A stretch of 64,000 nt of DNA from Beroe forskalii (Eukaryota; Ctenophora; Nuda; Beroida; Beroidae). The translations under genes were made by a program, and so were the position numbers. The notes beneath the pieces were generated by a model that made no database searches, was not told the origin of the DNA, and saw only the letters and a list, made by a program, of their open reading frames with translations. The DNA is taken from assembly GCA_011033025.1 (NCBI GenBank), contig WFMF01000053.1:186001-250000 (forward strand), in the 5' to 3' direction. Positions 47,001 to 57,800 of the stretch are shown here, one piece after another. Position 1 is the stretch's first letter. Every line of letters starts with the position of its first letter.

Positions 47001-47114
47001 GGAACTGGTTATCTAGAAAATAAATCGAAGTTTAATAACTTTTTGATGGAAAACAAATATATTGCAAAGAGAAAAGGTATTAACACCTATGTCAGACCAA
47101 GTACTATTGCATAG
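44088..47114 (+). CDS. CR1-like LINE ORF2: endonuclease and reverse transcriptase
   Basis: 1008 residues from the first ATG, without stops. The N-terminal apurinic-type endonuclease shows IACITETHFH, LLGDFNCPDISW and the terminal GKSDHVSMIVDL. The reverse transcriptase spans about residues 470-740, with RPVSLTCILCKVYEKFI, YFDFCKAFDTVPHHRLL, GVPQGSVLGPLLFILYINDL and the catalytic FADDLKL. The C-terminal part with LEYCVQIWN, VQRRFTRL and the YWNKLPNYVKSS motif is typical of the CR1/L2 group. The conserved endonuclease opening FYTNANGLMNKL begins upstream of the ATG, so the true start may be reached by frameshift or reinitiation from ORF1. All catalytic residues I can check are present, so the copy may be recent. 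Confidence 0.92.
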   Translation: MNKLSELKIFIDSENIEIACITETHFHKEILDAEINLPGFTVYRGDRNFKLDRTIKKASEISEGGGSVIYVKNHIAIIEESHHSSHDSTSVTIQTEIGNILIGCFYRSSSLNEDQNSEFLDHFLQNASCNDQTEKILLGDFNCPDISWLSGNIIGPKNSTDNSIKVQQKFVEGVHDTGLSWLITNEKTRCRKVGDSIQESTIDQIFLSEESLSNDFKMFPPLGKSDHVSMIVDLNVIKIDQVHSRETDDVRRNWSKMEYNDILELSKSIDWAFSKEQEFMNVEEMWSEIHSKLLKVNDSIPKCNDHHSEDNNQRSTPWLNSSLKRAIRSKNKCWGIFNESPTIENLNTALMRQGEVDAVELKAKVKYEKLITNDLKHNSKAFYSYLRSRRNVKSIVTALKKADGSMTSNDKETAECFADGFSSVFTNEPYGPLPQTCYKTVDKTISDVNISEEEVLNELKSLNIFKSSGPDNIHPKLLKALAGNPGFVKSLTLLYNNCINEQKVPQLWKVANIISLHKKDAKTDPLNYRPVSLTCILCKVYEKFIRNHVLEFVKDDISEHQHGFVENKSCLSNLLETVDAIIDLLDSGYPVDLFYFDFCKAFDTVPHHRLLTKLENYGIKGSTLSILRDFLSERTLRTCVRGNYSSFRKVLSGVPQGSVLGPLLFILYINDLPDIINNLTKLFADDLKLIVNASSDNQETVDIDLKSLENWESLWLLKFNTKKCKVMHFDYNNNPLNEYRIDEVVLDSVQSEKDLGIVVNNQLKWKDNINSCIKDANKMIAWVTRNMLTRDPAILNRIYKTMIRPKLEYCVQIWNTSICHGNWSTILELESVQRRFTRLVDDIGLLPYSERLKKLNLTTLGERRLRGDLIETYKILNDKVQYGGNIFRLGRSGKNILHKSVKSSVSDICKLRAHFLPERVRNYWNKLPNYVKSSNDVNAFKSNLEVFKNECLHENADNYWQVSNLILDKIEGTGYLENKSKFNNFLMENKYIAKRKGINTYVRPSTIA

Positions 47115-47577
47115 TTAGCAGGTGTCTTTATATTTGTTTATTGACTGTAGTTTTTTAGGTATTTATGATAAAATCAGTTTTGTTATTTTCACTGGTTTTG
47201 CTTATTAGCATTTTGGATTCTAACTATGGCTCAATTATTTATTTCAGTCAATTATTTATTATTGTACCACTTTTTAATTCAAGCAGGGTCAATTAACTTA
47301 TTATGTTCATCTTTATTTCTATTTTCACAATTCTGACTTTAGACTGGGGGTACCTTGTGAAGGTATGAAATAATAGTGAAGTAATAGATTGTGGAATTTT
47401 TATTCTATTTTGGACACCTTGGATATAAGGTGTGGAAACGAATGATGAAGTTTATTAGCTTATTTTAATAGAGTTAATCGAGTTACTTTATAGTAAAATC
47501 ATTATATTATATTATATTATATTGTAGGTGCTGTAAGTTTAGTCATGTTGTTTACTCTATTCGATTGATAAAGAAAT
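47115..47577 (+). other. LINE 3' UTR and microsatellite tail
   Basis: AT-rich UTR ending in ATTATATTATATTATATT-type repeats at about 47498-47524, taken as the LINE terminus because short tandem tails are typical of CR1/L2 elements. About 50 bp of unknown sequence separates it from the PPIL1 fragment. Confidence 0.6.
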
Positions 47578-47889
47578 GATAATCTGATCAGTACACATAA
47601 TCTGTTCAATATAGTAGGTATTTGCTTGAATGCTTGCACACTGTTTAACTCTATTAAGATTGTTATCTTTATCTTTATTTCTAGTACATGTGATTTTGTT
47701 TAGAAGGACTTTTGCAAAACTTACCTACATTAAATTGCTTTTGTATCAATCAATTTGTTGCTCTCAGTCATGGCTCCAATAGTGGATAATCCATCATACA
47801 TTAATCTCAATACTACCATGGGAGAAATAAGGATTGAGTTATACTGGAAACATGCCCCTAAAACCTGCAAGAACTTTGCTGAATTGTGT
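47578..47889 (+). pseudogene. Truncated duplicate of PPIL1 promoter and exon 1
   Basis: 312 bp nearly identical to 53360-53672, including upstream sequence from GATAATCTGATCAG and the first 40 codons from ATG 47770. Identity stops abruptly at GAATTGTGT, after which the copy reads CTTACTCC while the real gene continues AGGAAGCA. No splice donor or remaining exon follows, so it cannot make PPIL1. The few differences (for example one T fewer in a T run, CTCTCAG for CTCTGAG) point to a recent duplication. Confidence 0.9.
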
Positions 47890-48521
47890 CTTACTCCTGA
47901 AAAGTAATGTCACCTGAAATGTTTTACATTTTGAGGAAGTAGGAATCTGAAACTTGTGTTAGGATTAAGGAAAATGGAATAATTTATTACATTTCATTCG
48001 AGATACATAAAATTTCCGTACACAAATTATCATAGAACTGTAATTTTCTCGCCACTCGTGCATTGTTCCTTTTCACAACCAATGCACCCTCGTACACAGG
48101 AACACTGTTCTCCTGTGTACGTTGTATACTGTGTAACTGGGTTGCCATAGTCTGGTCACGGCATCCGTAAGACCCAGTGCCCCATACTGTTCTCGCACCC
48201 TTGAAGCTGCGGCTGCACCCCTTGTCTCATAACCCAGTGAAGATGGTGAGTTCGAGACAGTATGGGTCCCTCCCCGCGGTGAGTGGCGGTAACTGCCATT
48301 CATTTGTTGTTGAGGCAGGCTAATACACAGTGATTACCTGGCAGAGCACCCCAGGTAGACCCTCCTGATCAGGTTCTGAGCAGGGGGTCAACTCGTTCTT
48401 TCCTGGCTTTTTCATTTCACTCACTCATCTCACTTTAGGGCGCCAGCTTGACTGGCCAAAACGTTAGAATAAACGCCAACACACATCTCCTCTCCAACTT
48501 TCACAAACTCCTCCACACCAA

Positions 48522-48840
48522 ATGCTAGACAGGGCAAATAACCATTGTAAAGTGACACTTGATATTTATCTAACTAAGCTACACAATAATAAAACTAACA
48601 ACAGAAATCTATGCATCCTTCTCAAAATAATTACTGGACACAATAACCTCTATAGTCACCTACACAGATTGTATATGGCACTTGATCCTCTTTGTGATTA
48701 CTGTGACTTACAAAACTGCGGAATTGACCCCATTTTCTGCCCGGATGAGACAGCAATGCACATTCTAGAAGAAATTCCAGCCTTCTCCCTACAGAGAATT
48801 TACCACTTCCAAGACCATAATATTAAACTATAAGACATAA
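48522..48840 (+). pseudogene. Relic of a non-LTR element with C-terminal zinc-binding end
   Basis: The frame contains KIITGHNNLYSHLHRLYMAL, then DPLCDYC, AMHILEEIPAFSLQR. The layout RTGHxxLNxHLxR...C..C......HxLE.CPAF is the usual end of reverse-transcriptase proteins of several non-LTR clades. Here the second Cys of the CPAF motif is replaced (IPAF) and the flanks are not coding. Old fragment. Confidence 0.5.
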
Positions 48841-50089
48841 TTAACTCTAAGCAGCCACTATCAACAACCCTGCACAAAATAACAAAATTCTTCACAAAAT
48901 CCGCCTGCTTCAATAAAATCCCACAATTTACAGAGCCCATATCTCCAAGAAGATGAAATCCTGATAAATAAAACCAAATAAAACAATATAGCGTCCCAAA
49001 ATACACACTTCTACCTACTTCTTATTTGGTCTCCAAAGAGCCACTAACTCTTTGGGCTGGGTTTATGCCCTTTTGTACCTGGCTGAAGCTGCATCTTTGT
49101 GCAGTCAAAACAGAAGGGACTCTATGTTTTCAGACTACTGATGGAGACCATCTCGTGCGTCATTAGTCGGAGGGAGGTGGTACATAGCCACCTTCGGCTG
49201 ATAGCTGACCTAATCTGCAGGCACGCCCTGACTTGCTTTGCAGTCTGTTTGAAGCCACGGGCGTTGGTAGAATTCCAGACCTGTGTGGTCCAGGACTGGG
49301 TTCTGCTCTCAGCTCAGGATATAACCCGGCAGTCAGGTGGCCTAAAAACCTTAGAGGAGTTCACACCCTTGGCCTAGTGTATAGGGAAGTCTCTATGCTC
49401 TGCATGGCTGCCACCGGCCTGGTTGATTAAACCGACCTTGGCCATTTTACTAAGACTAAGACTGTAATTTTCTCTCATATGACGTGCATAAAATTGATGA
49501 ATGTAGCGCAATTTCGCTTGAATGACAACAAACGAACTGTGTTAAACACGAATGCGACAACCGACAGTCATAAACTGACAAGTCCAATCTAAAATTTCGC
49601 TCATTCTTCAATTCATGAATATTTTCCCACTAAATTCGAGTAAAATTAACTTCTTCATTCCAAAATACCAAAATTGAGTCCATTCCATGTAATATATTCA
49701 ATACAATATATGCCATGTATTAGCATTGCCTACTAAATCAACACAAATTCACACTGATACCTATCAAATAAACACGCAAATAATATGATTAATAACCTAG
49801 TCTTATTGAATAATAAATTAAATTCACACCAAATATACAAACACATATCGTTAGTCAATTACATAATTGGTTAAATTGTCAATTACAACAAATTTTGAGC
49901 AAGATTTGATTTATTTTCCACGAATTGATTAAACAGCTGATTTGTAGTTCTCATATCAGCACTGAATATACATGATCTGATGTACACAAAACTGATAACT
50001 GTTCAAGTTTCACGATTGATTTCTGAAAACAAAACTGATCTCATACACTGAACTGATATTCTGTCCAATCAAACTGATATCATCTATAA
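48841..50089. other. Non-coding stretch, probable old element remains
   Basis: No confident coding sequence. The expected second LTR of the Copia element was looked for at 49440-50090 by comparing with 52323-53269 and was not found. Confidence 0.4.
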
Positions 50090-50213
50090 CAATTTGGATC
50101 TTTCAACTGACCGGATTCCAACACACTAGTCAACTTCATGGAATCGGCGTTCCTCTTCGTCAGACAGTCTGCTAACATCTCCTGGGTTGGGATCCAGAAA
50201 ATGTTCTCTATGT
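50085..50213 (-). pseudogene. Copia RNase H C-terminal end
   Basis: Immediately after the gag-protease frame, in another frame, the minus strand reads DIENIFWIPTQEMLADCLTK and a following VLESGQL. The WVPT-x-x-[MQ]-LAD-x-LTK motif closes the RNase H domain of Copia-type polyproteins. Everything between the linker and this point (reverse transcriptase and most of RNase H) is missing. Confidence 0.7.
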
Positions 50214-52307
50214 CACCCCATTGGGTGCTCTCTTGCCTCTGACCTTTGGAGTCTTAGCAACGCCAAGCTTCTCTATCTCCACTTTGTCAGCATCGACAAG
50301 AATCACGTCATCTTCTTCATCAACCTCCAGGTTGAACAGGTTCTGATTCCTCCCACCGACTTTACCTGCTCTGCTCTTCACAAGTCCGTTTGTCCAGTCC
50401 TCTGATCCATCTGCTCTGAACCTCACAATATCATTCGGCTTCAGGCACACACTCTTCGACCTTCTGACCACACCTTGCCACAAGGTATCATCCACTGAAT
50501 CCTCCACGGAATCCTCATAGTCAGAATTCGAATCTCCATCAGGATCTTTCTCTCTCGAACAACCACGGTCTTTCTCTCGAGAATTAACAGGGTCTTTATC
50601 GGGGTCTTTGTCTCCAGAACAAACAGGGTCTTTGTCATCATTCTGTAGCCCAGCAGAATGATCTGATACTTCACTCGAAGCTCTCTCCACAGCCTCATCG
50701 TCATCTGAGTCTGAATCTGAACTCTCGTCAGACGAAGTATCGGGATCTTTGTCAACAACAGGTCTTTCCTGAACAGCAGGTCGTTTCTCAACAACCAGTC
50801 TTTTCTCAACAACAGCTCTTTTCTTAGCAACAGGTCTCTTGCCAGCAACAATTGGCCTCTTCTCAACACAATTGCCAATAGAGATGACCATGTGACCAGA
50901 CCGAGTGATGGTAAAGTCTTCAACACCACCAAGAGCGAATATCTTTCCATTCTGGATGTCGATCTTCATACCCATCTTCTTCATCGTTTCCCGAGAAAGC
51001 AGCAACGGAACATCGTTTTCCACAACATGAGTCTCCAGCAGGATATCTTTACCACACAGAGTCACAGGAATCTTCTTCTTAGCACAAGAAATTACAGTCT
51101 TTCCATCTCCAAATCTGAATGACGCCTTTTCTTTAAGATCAATGATCTCCCTTTGTTCTTCCAATGTCAAGGAATCCTTGAAGTTCTTCATCCACTTGGC
51201 CCCACACACCGTTGCACTAGCACCAGTATCCAATAGTGCTTTGTTCACTGTCTCTCCCACGAGAAAAGTCAAACTAGAATCTCCAGGGTTGTCTTCAAAT
51301 GTAAAGTAGAAGCTCATCTTAGTCTCTTCCTCCTTCGTCTTCCACTGAGGGCAATCATACTTGATGTGTCCCAGCTCTTTACATTTATGACATCTGATGT
51401 TCTTCTTAGTATCATACTTCTCTCCAGCAGGTGCACTAGAATTGCCTGGCTTCTTGTAGGCATTATATTCTCGATCTCCTCCTGCCCCACGTGGGAATGA
51501 TCCACGGGACCCACGAGATCCATGAGAATTATCCTGGGGTCTGGATGCCTTCCTGTAGTAACTTCCATTGTAGAACAAGGTTTCTTCAATGTCTTGCTTA
51601 TCACTTGAGTCTTCCTCAACCCAATGATCTGTCTGGTAGAATGTAGGTTCCTGTTTCACCTCTGAAGCTGGTGAAACCGATCTTTCACTGCTGTAAGAAT
51701 ATCCTCCACCCAAACTGCTTTCCAGCGATGAAGTACTGCTACTGGAACGACGTGAACACGATGGTGATATGGCTGAACTGGTGTGACCATCACCAAACGT
51801 TCTCTTCAACGTCTCCGTCATCTTGGCCAAAGTGAGCTCTGAACTTGTCGCTCTCACAAGTCTCTCTTCCTCCTTAGACAGTGAAGCTTGTTGTAACAGT
51901 CTATAAGCAAGAATGCCGTCTTCATAGCCTGGTTTGTTACCCCTGCACTCAGTAACAATTCCATTCAGGCGGGTGAACTCAGTAATGTACTCATCCATAC
52001 TGGTTCCCTTTGGCCTACGGTACTTCTCAAATGTGTCTATGGCAGCAAACAACATCTGGACATTATCCTTCAGGTACAGCTTGTCCAGCTCCTCAACCAG
52101 CGTCTTCATACCATTTGCAGCCTTCAATGTGTCAATAGGAATCTGCAGTGCTGCTTTCCTTGGTTTGCCCTTCATCGCCAAGACCACATTTGGAGCTTGC
52201 TTCACTGCTGCCAACGATGTTGCAGCTTCCCACAGTTTCACTTCATTCTTCCACTCCGAGTAGATACTTGTATCACAGAGTTGCGGTATGTGTCCTTCCT
52301 TGCCCAT
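50208..52307 (-). CDS. Copia-type gag-protease ORF, internally deleted element
   Basis: 699 residues from ATG 52307. The frame stays open upstream to a GTG at 52320-52322, but that overlaps the primer-binding site. Gag-like N-terminal helices (YSEWKNEVKLWE, MDEYITEFTRLNGIV) are followed by a Ser-rich region, one CCHC zinc knuckle (CHKCKELGHIKYDC, about residues 306-319) and an aspartic protease with LLDTGASATVCG (about 358-369) and LLLSRETMKKMGM. Then come imperfect repeats of the VAKKRAVVEKRLVVEKRP type, an acidic stretch, and an SH3-like segment (NDIVRFRADG, LVKSRAGKVGGRNQ) that in GalEa-type Copia elements lies between integrase and reverse transcriptase. No integrase core or reverse transcriptase is present. 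The long intact frame without pol suggests a non-autonomous element. Confidence 0.8.
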   Translation of the reverse strand: MGKEGHIPQLCDTSIYSEWKNEVKLWEAATSLAAVKQAPNVVLAMKGKPRKAALQIPIDTLKAANGMKTLVEELDKLYLKDNVQMLFAAIDTFEKYRRPKGTSMDEYITEFTRLNGIVTECRGNKPGYEDGILAYRLLQQASLSKEEERLVRATSSELTLAKMTETLKRTFGDGHTSSAISPSCSRRSSSSTSSLESSLGGGYSYSSERSVSPASEVKQEPTFYQTDHWVEEDSSDKQDIEETLFYNGSYYRKASRPQDNSHGSRGSRGSFPRGAGGDREYNAYKKPGNSSAPAGEKYDTKKNIRCHKCKELGHIKYDCPQWKTKEEETKMSFYFTFEDNPGDSSLTFLVGETVNKALLDTGASATVCGAKWMKNFKDSLTLEEQREIIDLKEKASFRFGDGKTVISCAKKKIPVTLCGKDILLETHVVENDVPLLLSRETMKKMGMKIDIQNGKIFALGGVEDFTITRSGHMVISIGNCVEKRPIVAGKRPVAKKRAVVEKRLVVEKRPAVQERPVVDKDPDTSSDESSDSDSDDDEAVERASSEVSDHSAGLQNDDKDPVCSGDKDPDKDPVNSREKDRGCSREKDPDGDSNSDYEDSVEDSVDDTLWQGVVRRSKSVCLKPNDIVRFRADGSEDWTNGLVKSRAGKVGGRNQNLFNLEVDEEDDVILVDADKVEIEKLGVAKTPKVRGKRAPNGVT

Positions 52308-52322
52308 GATTCCTGCTACCAC
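52306..52322 (-). other. Likely primer-binding site of the Copia element
   Basis: Directly inside the predicted LTR end the minus strand reads TGGTAGCAGGAATCATGG. TGGTAGCAG is complementary to the 3' end of initiator methionine tRNA with CCA, a common primer for Copia-type elements. The site runs into the gag ATG. Confidence 0.55.
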
Positions 52323-53269
52323 TGTTATAAATGGGGAAAATGGGAGATAAGAGGGTTAGACAAAGTAAAACAAACTCGTCCGGATCTACAAAGGGTTAAG
52401 GATGTTAAGGAATGCAAATATATCAATATGATATAACTATATTCCGCAATCTACTTGAACCTGCAGAACACACCACCGTACACAACTCTTGCGCACACTC
52501 TCAGAACACAGAACACACTAGCGCGAAACACTCTCGACTTCGCGGTCTCTCAACTGCGCTCACTGACTACGCGGCACTCTAAGTCACGTAACTTCTACAG
52601 TAAACAATCTTATAATATCATATCATTAAGTTCAGTTCAATAATTTGATAACAAATATAAACTCTCAATAACTTAATCTCCTGATATTAATCTTCTGTTA
52701 AGATTGGGTGATTACGCTGGATGACTTGATAACAAACTTGTCGTAACTTCACTGCACGACGCACACTTCAGTAGGTTATAGATACTGCTTCAACTCACTG
52801 AGTTAAGACCTTCACAGCTGCTGTAAACGTACTGCACGTTGTAGGTGTATACAGTCAGCACACTTCAACCAGTTAACCAGTAACTGAAGGACCTGAGAAG
52901 TGATCTCAGTCACACCGGGGAAAGGATATCAATAGAGTATAAAAGTATATCGAATGAATATATGAACAGTAGAAAACGAACAGACGGACAAACTAACGCA
53001 CTAACTATCACTAACCCTTATCGGTCCAGTACCCTCGTATGACACACACGAGTACTCCTCCGACTAAGAGTCCACCAGCACCAACCAGCTCAGACTACCG
53101 TGCAGACCCTCTGAGACTTCACCTAGCCGATCTCACCACGGACACGAACCTCGTGCCTTGCACCGTCGACTGCTACTGTCTCCTAATCCCTGTCTGCAGC
53201 CGTGTCCTTCTGCACGTCTCCCTTACCACATGCCTTCCACTCTGGAACACTTCAGTCTGATCTTCAACA
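52323..53269 (-). repeat. Predicted 5' LTR of the Copia element
   Basis: On the plus strand it starts TGTTATAAATGG and ends ATCTTCAACA, giving TGTT...AACA ends. Its inner edge lies one base from the primer-binding site. Length about 947 bp. No partner LTR was found at the other end of the element, so the outer edge is inferred from the terminal motif only. Confidence 0.45.
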
Positions 53270-53552
53270 TGGTACTTGCTATATATAGTAGGATAGTATG
53301 GTTAGTTCAAAGATCAATATTCGAGTTACTATCGTAAAATATTCTATACTATCAATACAGATAATCTGATCAGTACACATAATCTGTTCAATATAGTAGG
53401 CATTTGCTTGAATGCTTGCACACTGTTTAACTCTATTAAGATTGTTATCTTTATCTTTATTTCTAGTACATGTGATTTTGTTTTAGAAGGACTTTTGCAA
53501 AACTTACTTACATTGATCTGCTTTTGTATCAATCAATTTGTTGCTCTGAGTC

Positions 53553-54413
53553 ATGGCTCCAATAGTGGATAATCCATCATACATTAATCTCAATACTACC
53601 ATGGGAGAAATAAGGATTGAGTTATACTGGAAACATGCCCCTAAAACCTGCAAGAACTTTGCTGAATTGTGTAGGAAGCAATACTATAATGATACAATTT
53701 TTCACAGAATAATTCCTGGTTTCATGGTTCAAGGTGGAGATCCAACAGGTATTCAGTAATTTATTTCTTAGAACAGACACATTTGATCAGATATTTTTTA
53801 GTCAATCCTTGATTCCTGCGAGTCAGCTTACATGCCATGTCCTGGATACATGTCCAGGATAATCTTGTTCTAGATAAGTGATAGGAGAACAAGTTCATGC
53901 TAAAAGCTGCAATCAGGAGTGTCAAGGATAACGTTCTTTATTGTTCAAAACATGATAGTACAATGCATATTGCTTCATATTTAATAAAACTGCTGTCTTT
54001 CATTGAAAGTAACAATATTGCTTCATGGTAATTTTATAGCTATCCAGACCATTGCTATTGCAACAAATGTGATAACATAGATTTAGATTTCTTGTGACAT
54101 ATTTTGTAAATTGTTTTCAGGTACTGGGAGGGGAGGAAAGTCTATATATGGTGATAAATTTGCAGATGAAATACATCCTGAGCTGAAACATACTGGTGCC
54201 GGGATAATTTCAATGGCAAATAGTGGACCTGATACTAATGGAAGCCAGTTCTTTCTCACACTTGCACCCACTTCTCATTTGGATGGAAAACATGCCATTT
54301 TTGGTAGAATCAGTCATGGACTTGGAATATTAAATCGTATGGGTTCAGTACAAACTGATGATGATGACAGACCCACTGAACCTATCAAAATCATTAATAC
54401 TGTATTGTTATGA
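53553..54413 (+). CDS. PPIL1: Peptidyl-prolyl cis-trans isomerase-like 1 (cyclophilin)
   Basis: Two exons, 53553-53748 and 54121-54413, with GT-AG ends and phase 1, encode 162 residues, close to the 166 of the human protein. PPIL1 is a small nuclear cyclophilin that joins the spliceosome through SKIP/SNW1 and isomerises prolyl bonds. The sequence has [36 protein letters not shown] (active-site Arg in FHRII; Gln in FMVQGGD), [19 protein letters not shown] and [10 protein letters not shown], all expected catalytic-site residues of the family. The start ATG is preceded by TCAGTC-type sequence and is the only one in frame. The gene lies 390 bp upstream of GOPC on the same strand. A truncated second copy of its 5' end sits at 47578-47889. 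Confidence 0.97.
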
Positions 54414-54802
54414 GCGTATTCAGAGTCTGCTCATTTCTATGGCTCATAATCATCTAAGAATTTTTTTCTAAGATGAGCAAATGCTCATGTCGGAAATAGC
54501 ATAGGTATTAACTTCCCAGTTTTAATTCTTATACACCATGTACTGCATTTGTATTTGAATATTTTTTATTCATATCTGAAATATTGTCAATTATATTTGT
54601 CCTGATGAAATATTAAACCAGCTTTATCATCAGTTAAATACAAATCGATTTTAAACCTTGCACTTGTCTTGGTGGTTTTCCTAATTTCCTTATTTTTGAC
54701 AATCTATTTTGCCTTCTTAAATATAATGCTTGCCATGGTTATAAAGCAGAACTAACCACTATTAAGATATCAAATAACTATGTCCAATTTGAGCCTAGCA
54801 CC
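54414..54802. promoter_or_regulatory. PPIL1-GOPC intergenic region
   Basis: A 389 bp AT-rich spacer that must hold the PPIL1 3' end and the GOPC promoter. No canonical AATAAA or TATA box was seen. Confidence 0.4.
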
Positions 54803-57800
54803 ATGTCTGCCTGGTTTCCTTTTCCCTCCCAAGAAACAGTCGAAAAAGATTTTCAGACTAGTTTTGTAAAACTGGATAACATGCTCCATGATTACTATGT
54901 CAAGAATAAAGAAAATGAAGGATTTGTGAATCAGGTAAACAACATTTAGTATTCACTTGCCCTAACTATGCAATTATGTCATGACAGCTTTGATAGTGAA
55001 AGCAAAATAAGTCAAATTCATTCAATGTCATTAGTCATCATTTTATTGAACATGCCCTCAGGTGAGAACACATATCTTTTGTATGGTCAGAGCATTCACC
55101 AATCTGGAAACTCTGGCTCAGACAGTTCACCAAGAGAACTTGAAATATGAAGTGAGTAAATTGGGTTGTGAAGTTTTGAAACACTATGCATCATAAATAT
55201 GTGGTATGATAAACTTCTCATCTTTAAATCTACCCTTTCTGTTGGTTTTGAGAAACCCATAGATTTTAACAGTAACCAAGAGAACTTAAAATATGAAGCC
55301 AAGTTGGTGAGCATGAGACATGATGTTGCAGAAGGTAAAAAGGATATTGCTGTTCTTGAGAAGGAAAATGAAGTGAGGCTTGCCCAACTACACGAAGCTA
55401 CATCTGGGAACATGCTTAGATTTGTTAGTCTTTTAAGTTATCTCTAAAAATCGATTTCTATTCTTCATAACAATGAGCTTTCATTTAATCTGATAGATCA
55501 ACTTCTGATTGATTCCATCCCCCATTGGAAAAAGATTATAAGCTGATATTATAATGAGAATTTTTCATATCATAAAACAATTCATTCTTCTTTATAGGAC
55601 AATCTAGCAGAACAGCAGCGAATGTTAGTTGAGAGAGAAGCTTGGCTGCATGCCAAATTAGAAGAAGCAAACAAGGAGAACGAGGATTTGCATCAGGACC
55701 TAGTGAGTGCTATGAAGGATCTAGGGAGGGTGCAAGGTAACCATCAAGTACATGGACAAAGAGATCATTGGGAGGATTCAGCAGCTTCAACTCATGCAAC
55801 AAGGTCTAGATAAGCATCCCAATACTCTGACTTGGAACACTATTGAGGCAGAGATATCTCTCAACAGACACAAGGTTTCTATCTACAGCAATCAAACATT
55901 CCTTTGATTCAGGGGTAGCCTACTTAAATGCTCGTTACATCGCTTTTTTGCCTTCCAATTTCGCCCATAGATTTATGTAACCTTAGTGAAGCATTCAGAG
56001 CTCCAATGGTTTTACAAAAATATCAGAAGCTGCCACAAAGCGACAGGTTGGCTCCACCTTTGAACATGCTCTTTTGTCAACAAAACATAAATTTGTGTAT
56101 CATATAATACAATGCAGGCTACTAAAAGACGGATTATAATGGATATCATTAATTTACCTGCCATTCTCCCCCATTCTATGATATTTGAAACAGCGTCCAA
56201 CCTCTCATTACTAGCCGTAATTATGTTGAGTGGAACTTATAGTTAGTTAGTTAGATTAGTCATTAGAGTCATGTGGTTATTATGTAATTAAAGAGGATAA
56301 CGTAAGACTATGATACAGATTCACATTTTCCACTTCTTTGATATATATTCTTTGAAGCCAACTTTTCATTGCATCCCATTACATTTATTTCAATTTGATT
56401 TCAATTTAATTTTTTGGGATGGTGAGATATTGAAACAACATGTTTGTGGATCCGTTATGCAATTATTTTAACGTTCAAAATATAAAATCAATAATTCCAA
56501 TTTCACGCCCTATACCTTTCCAGGCCGTTATCTATGCCCACAGCATGAGAAAGAAAGGCAACATAACTCGGTGTCCTTATGGGAAAGGTGTTCTGCGCAC
56601 AGTCCTATTACAGCGGGGACCTGAGGGCCTCGGGCTCAGCATCACTGTGAGTATACTAGAGCATTACTGCAGTTTTCTGTGAATTAAGCTCCACTAGGCT
56701 GTGATTTTTTTGAGAATTTCAATCTTAATTCAAATCATAATCTTTAAAATAAATCATTACACAATACAAATATATCAAGTTAAAAAGAAGTTAAAAATAA
56801 ATGGAGTGAAGATTAAACCAGCTAACGGCAGTTGTCAATCATACAATATCATTTATTGTTTTGTGTGCAAGCATTGCCCAAAGTGTTATGTTGGTAGAAC
56901 AGTCCAACATCTCCATGAACGAGTATCAGAACATCGAAGGAAATTCTATGAACTTTTAGATAAACCGAATGTTCGTTTTTCAGATAATTTCGAAACTTCC
57001 GATATTTATAGTCTGGGAGCTCGACCATGGCTTTTAGATAAAGCTAATTTTAATACCTCTTATGAAATTCTTATCTTAATGAATTCAGTCCCAAAATTTA
57101 GAAATCAATGAACATAAATTTATTCAAAATTAAGATCAATTAAACCTTTGGAATTAATTCTAATGACCCTTTGGGATACCTCATTTAAGACTTAGGTGGT
57201 TTTCTGCATTTGCTTTGCTGTTTTCCTAATCTAGTTTATTCTCATTATAGGCACTGATGTGTAAACGAAAGATTTCTGCCTCATATTAATGAGAGTTTAA
57301 TTCAGTATATCAGCATTTCATTCTTGTCAGAGCGATTGGGAATTTATGTACACAAATATATCAAATAAATCGAATAATTTAGATATGTGAACTACAGTCT
57401 TTCAATTTCTCTGGTCAAAAATCACTGCACATAATCAGAGCTTGCTCTCTGATAGACTTGCGATGAACCATTGCTTTTTCAATGACCTAAATCATTATTC
57501 TCATCGATTCTCGCAACTTGCATTCATATTTCATAAACAGCAAAAATGTTTTATGATCAATCTTCTATCGAGTCTATCATCACATTTCTTGCATTCGTAT
57601 TTTCACGTCTTATGATTCATAGATTCCGCTGTTCAGCCATTGTCTGTTGCTCTGTGCTGGATAGTGGATAATGGGCGATGGGAAGTAAGTCTGAACTGTC
57701 TGTTTGAGATGGATTACATTCATTTGAACTTTATTTTGACCCGTGGCATCACAGCATCAACATTCCGATCCTTTTTATCCTTCTCATCGTCCTTCTTTTT

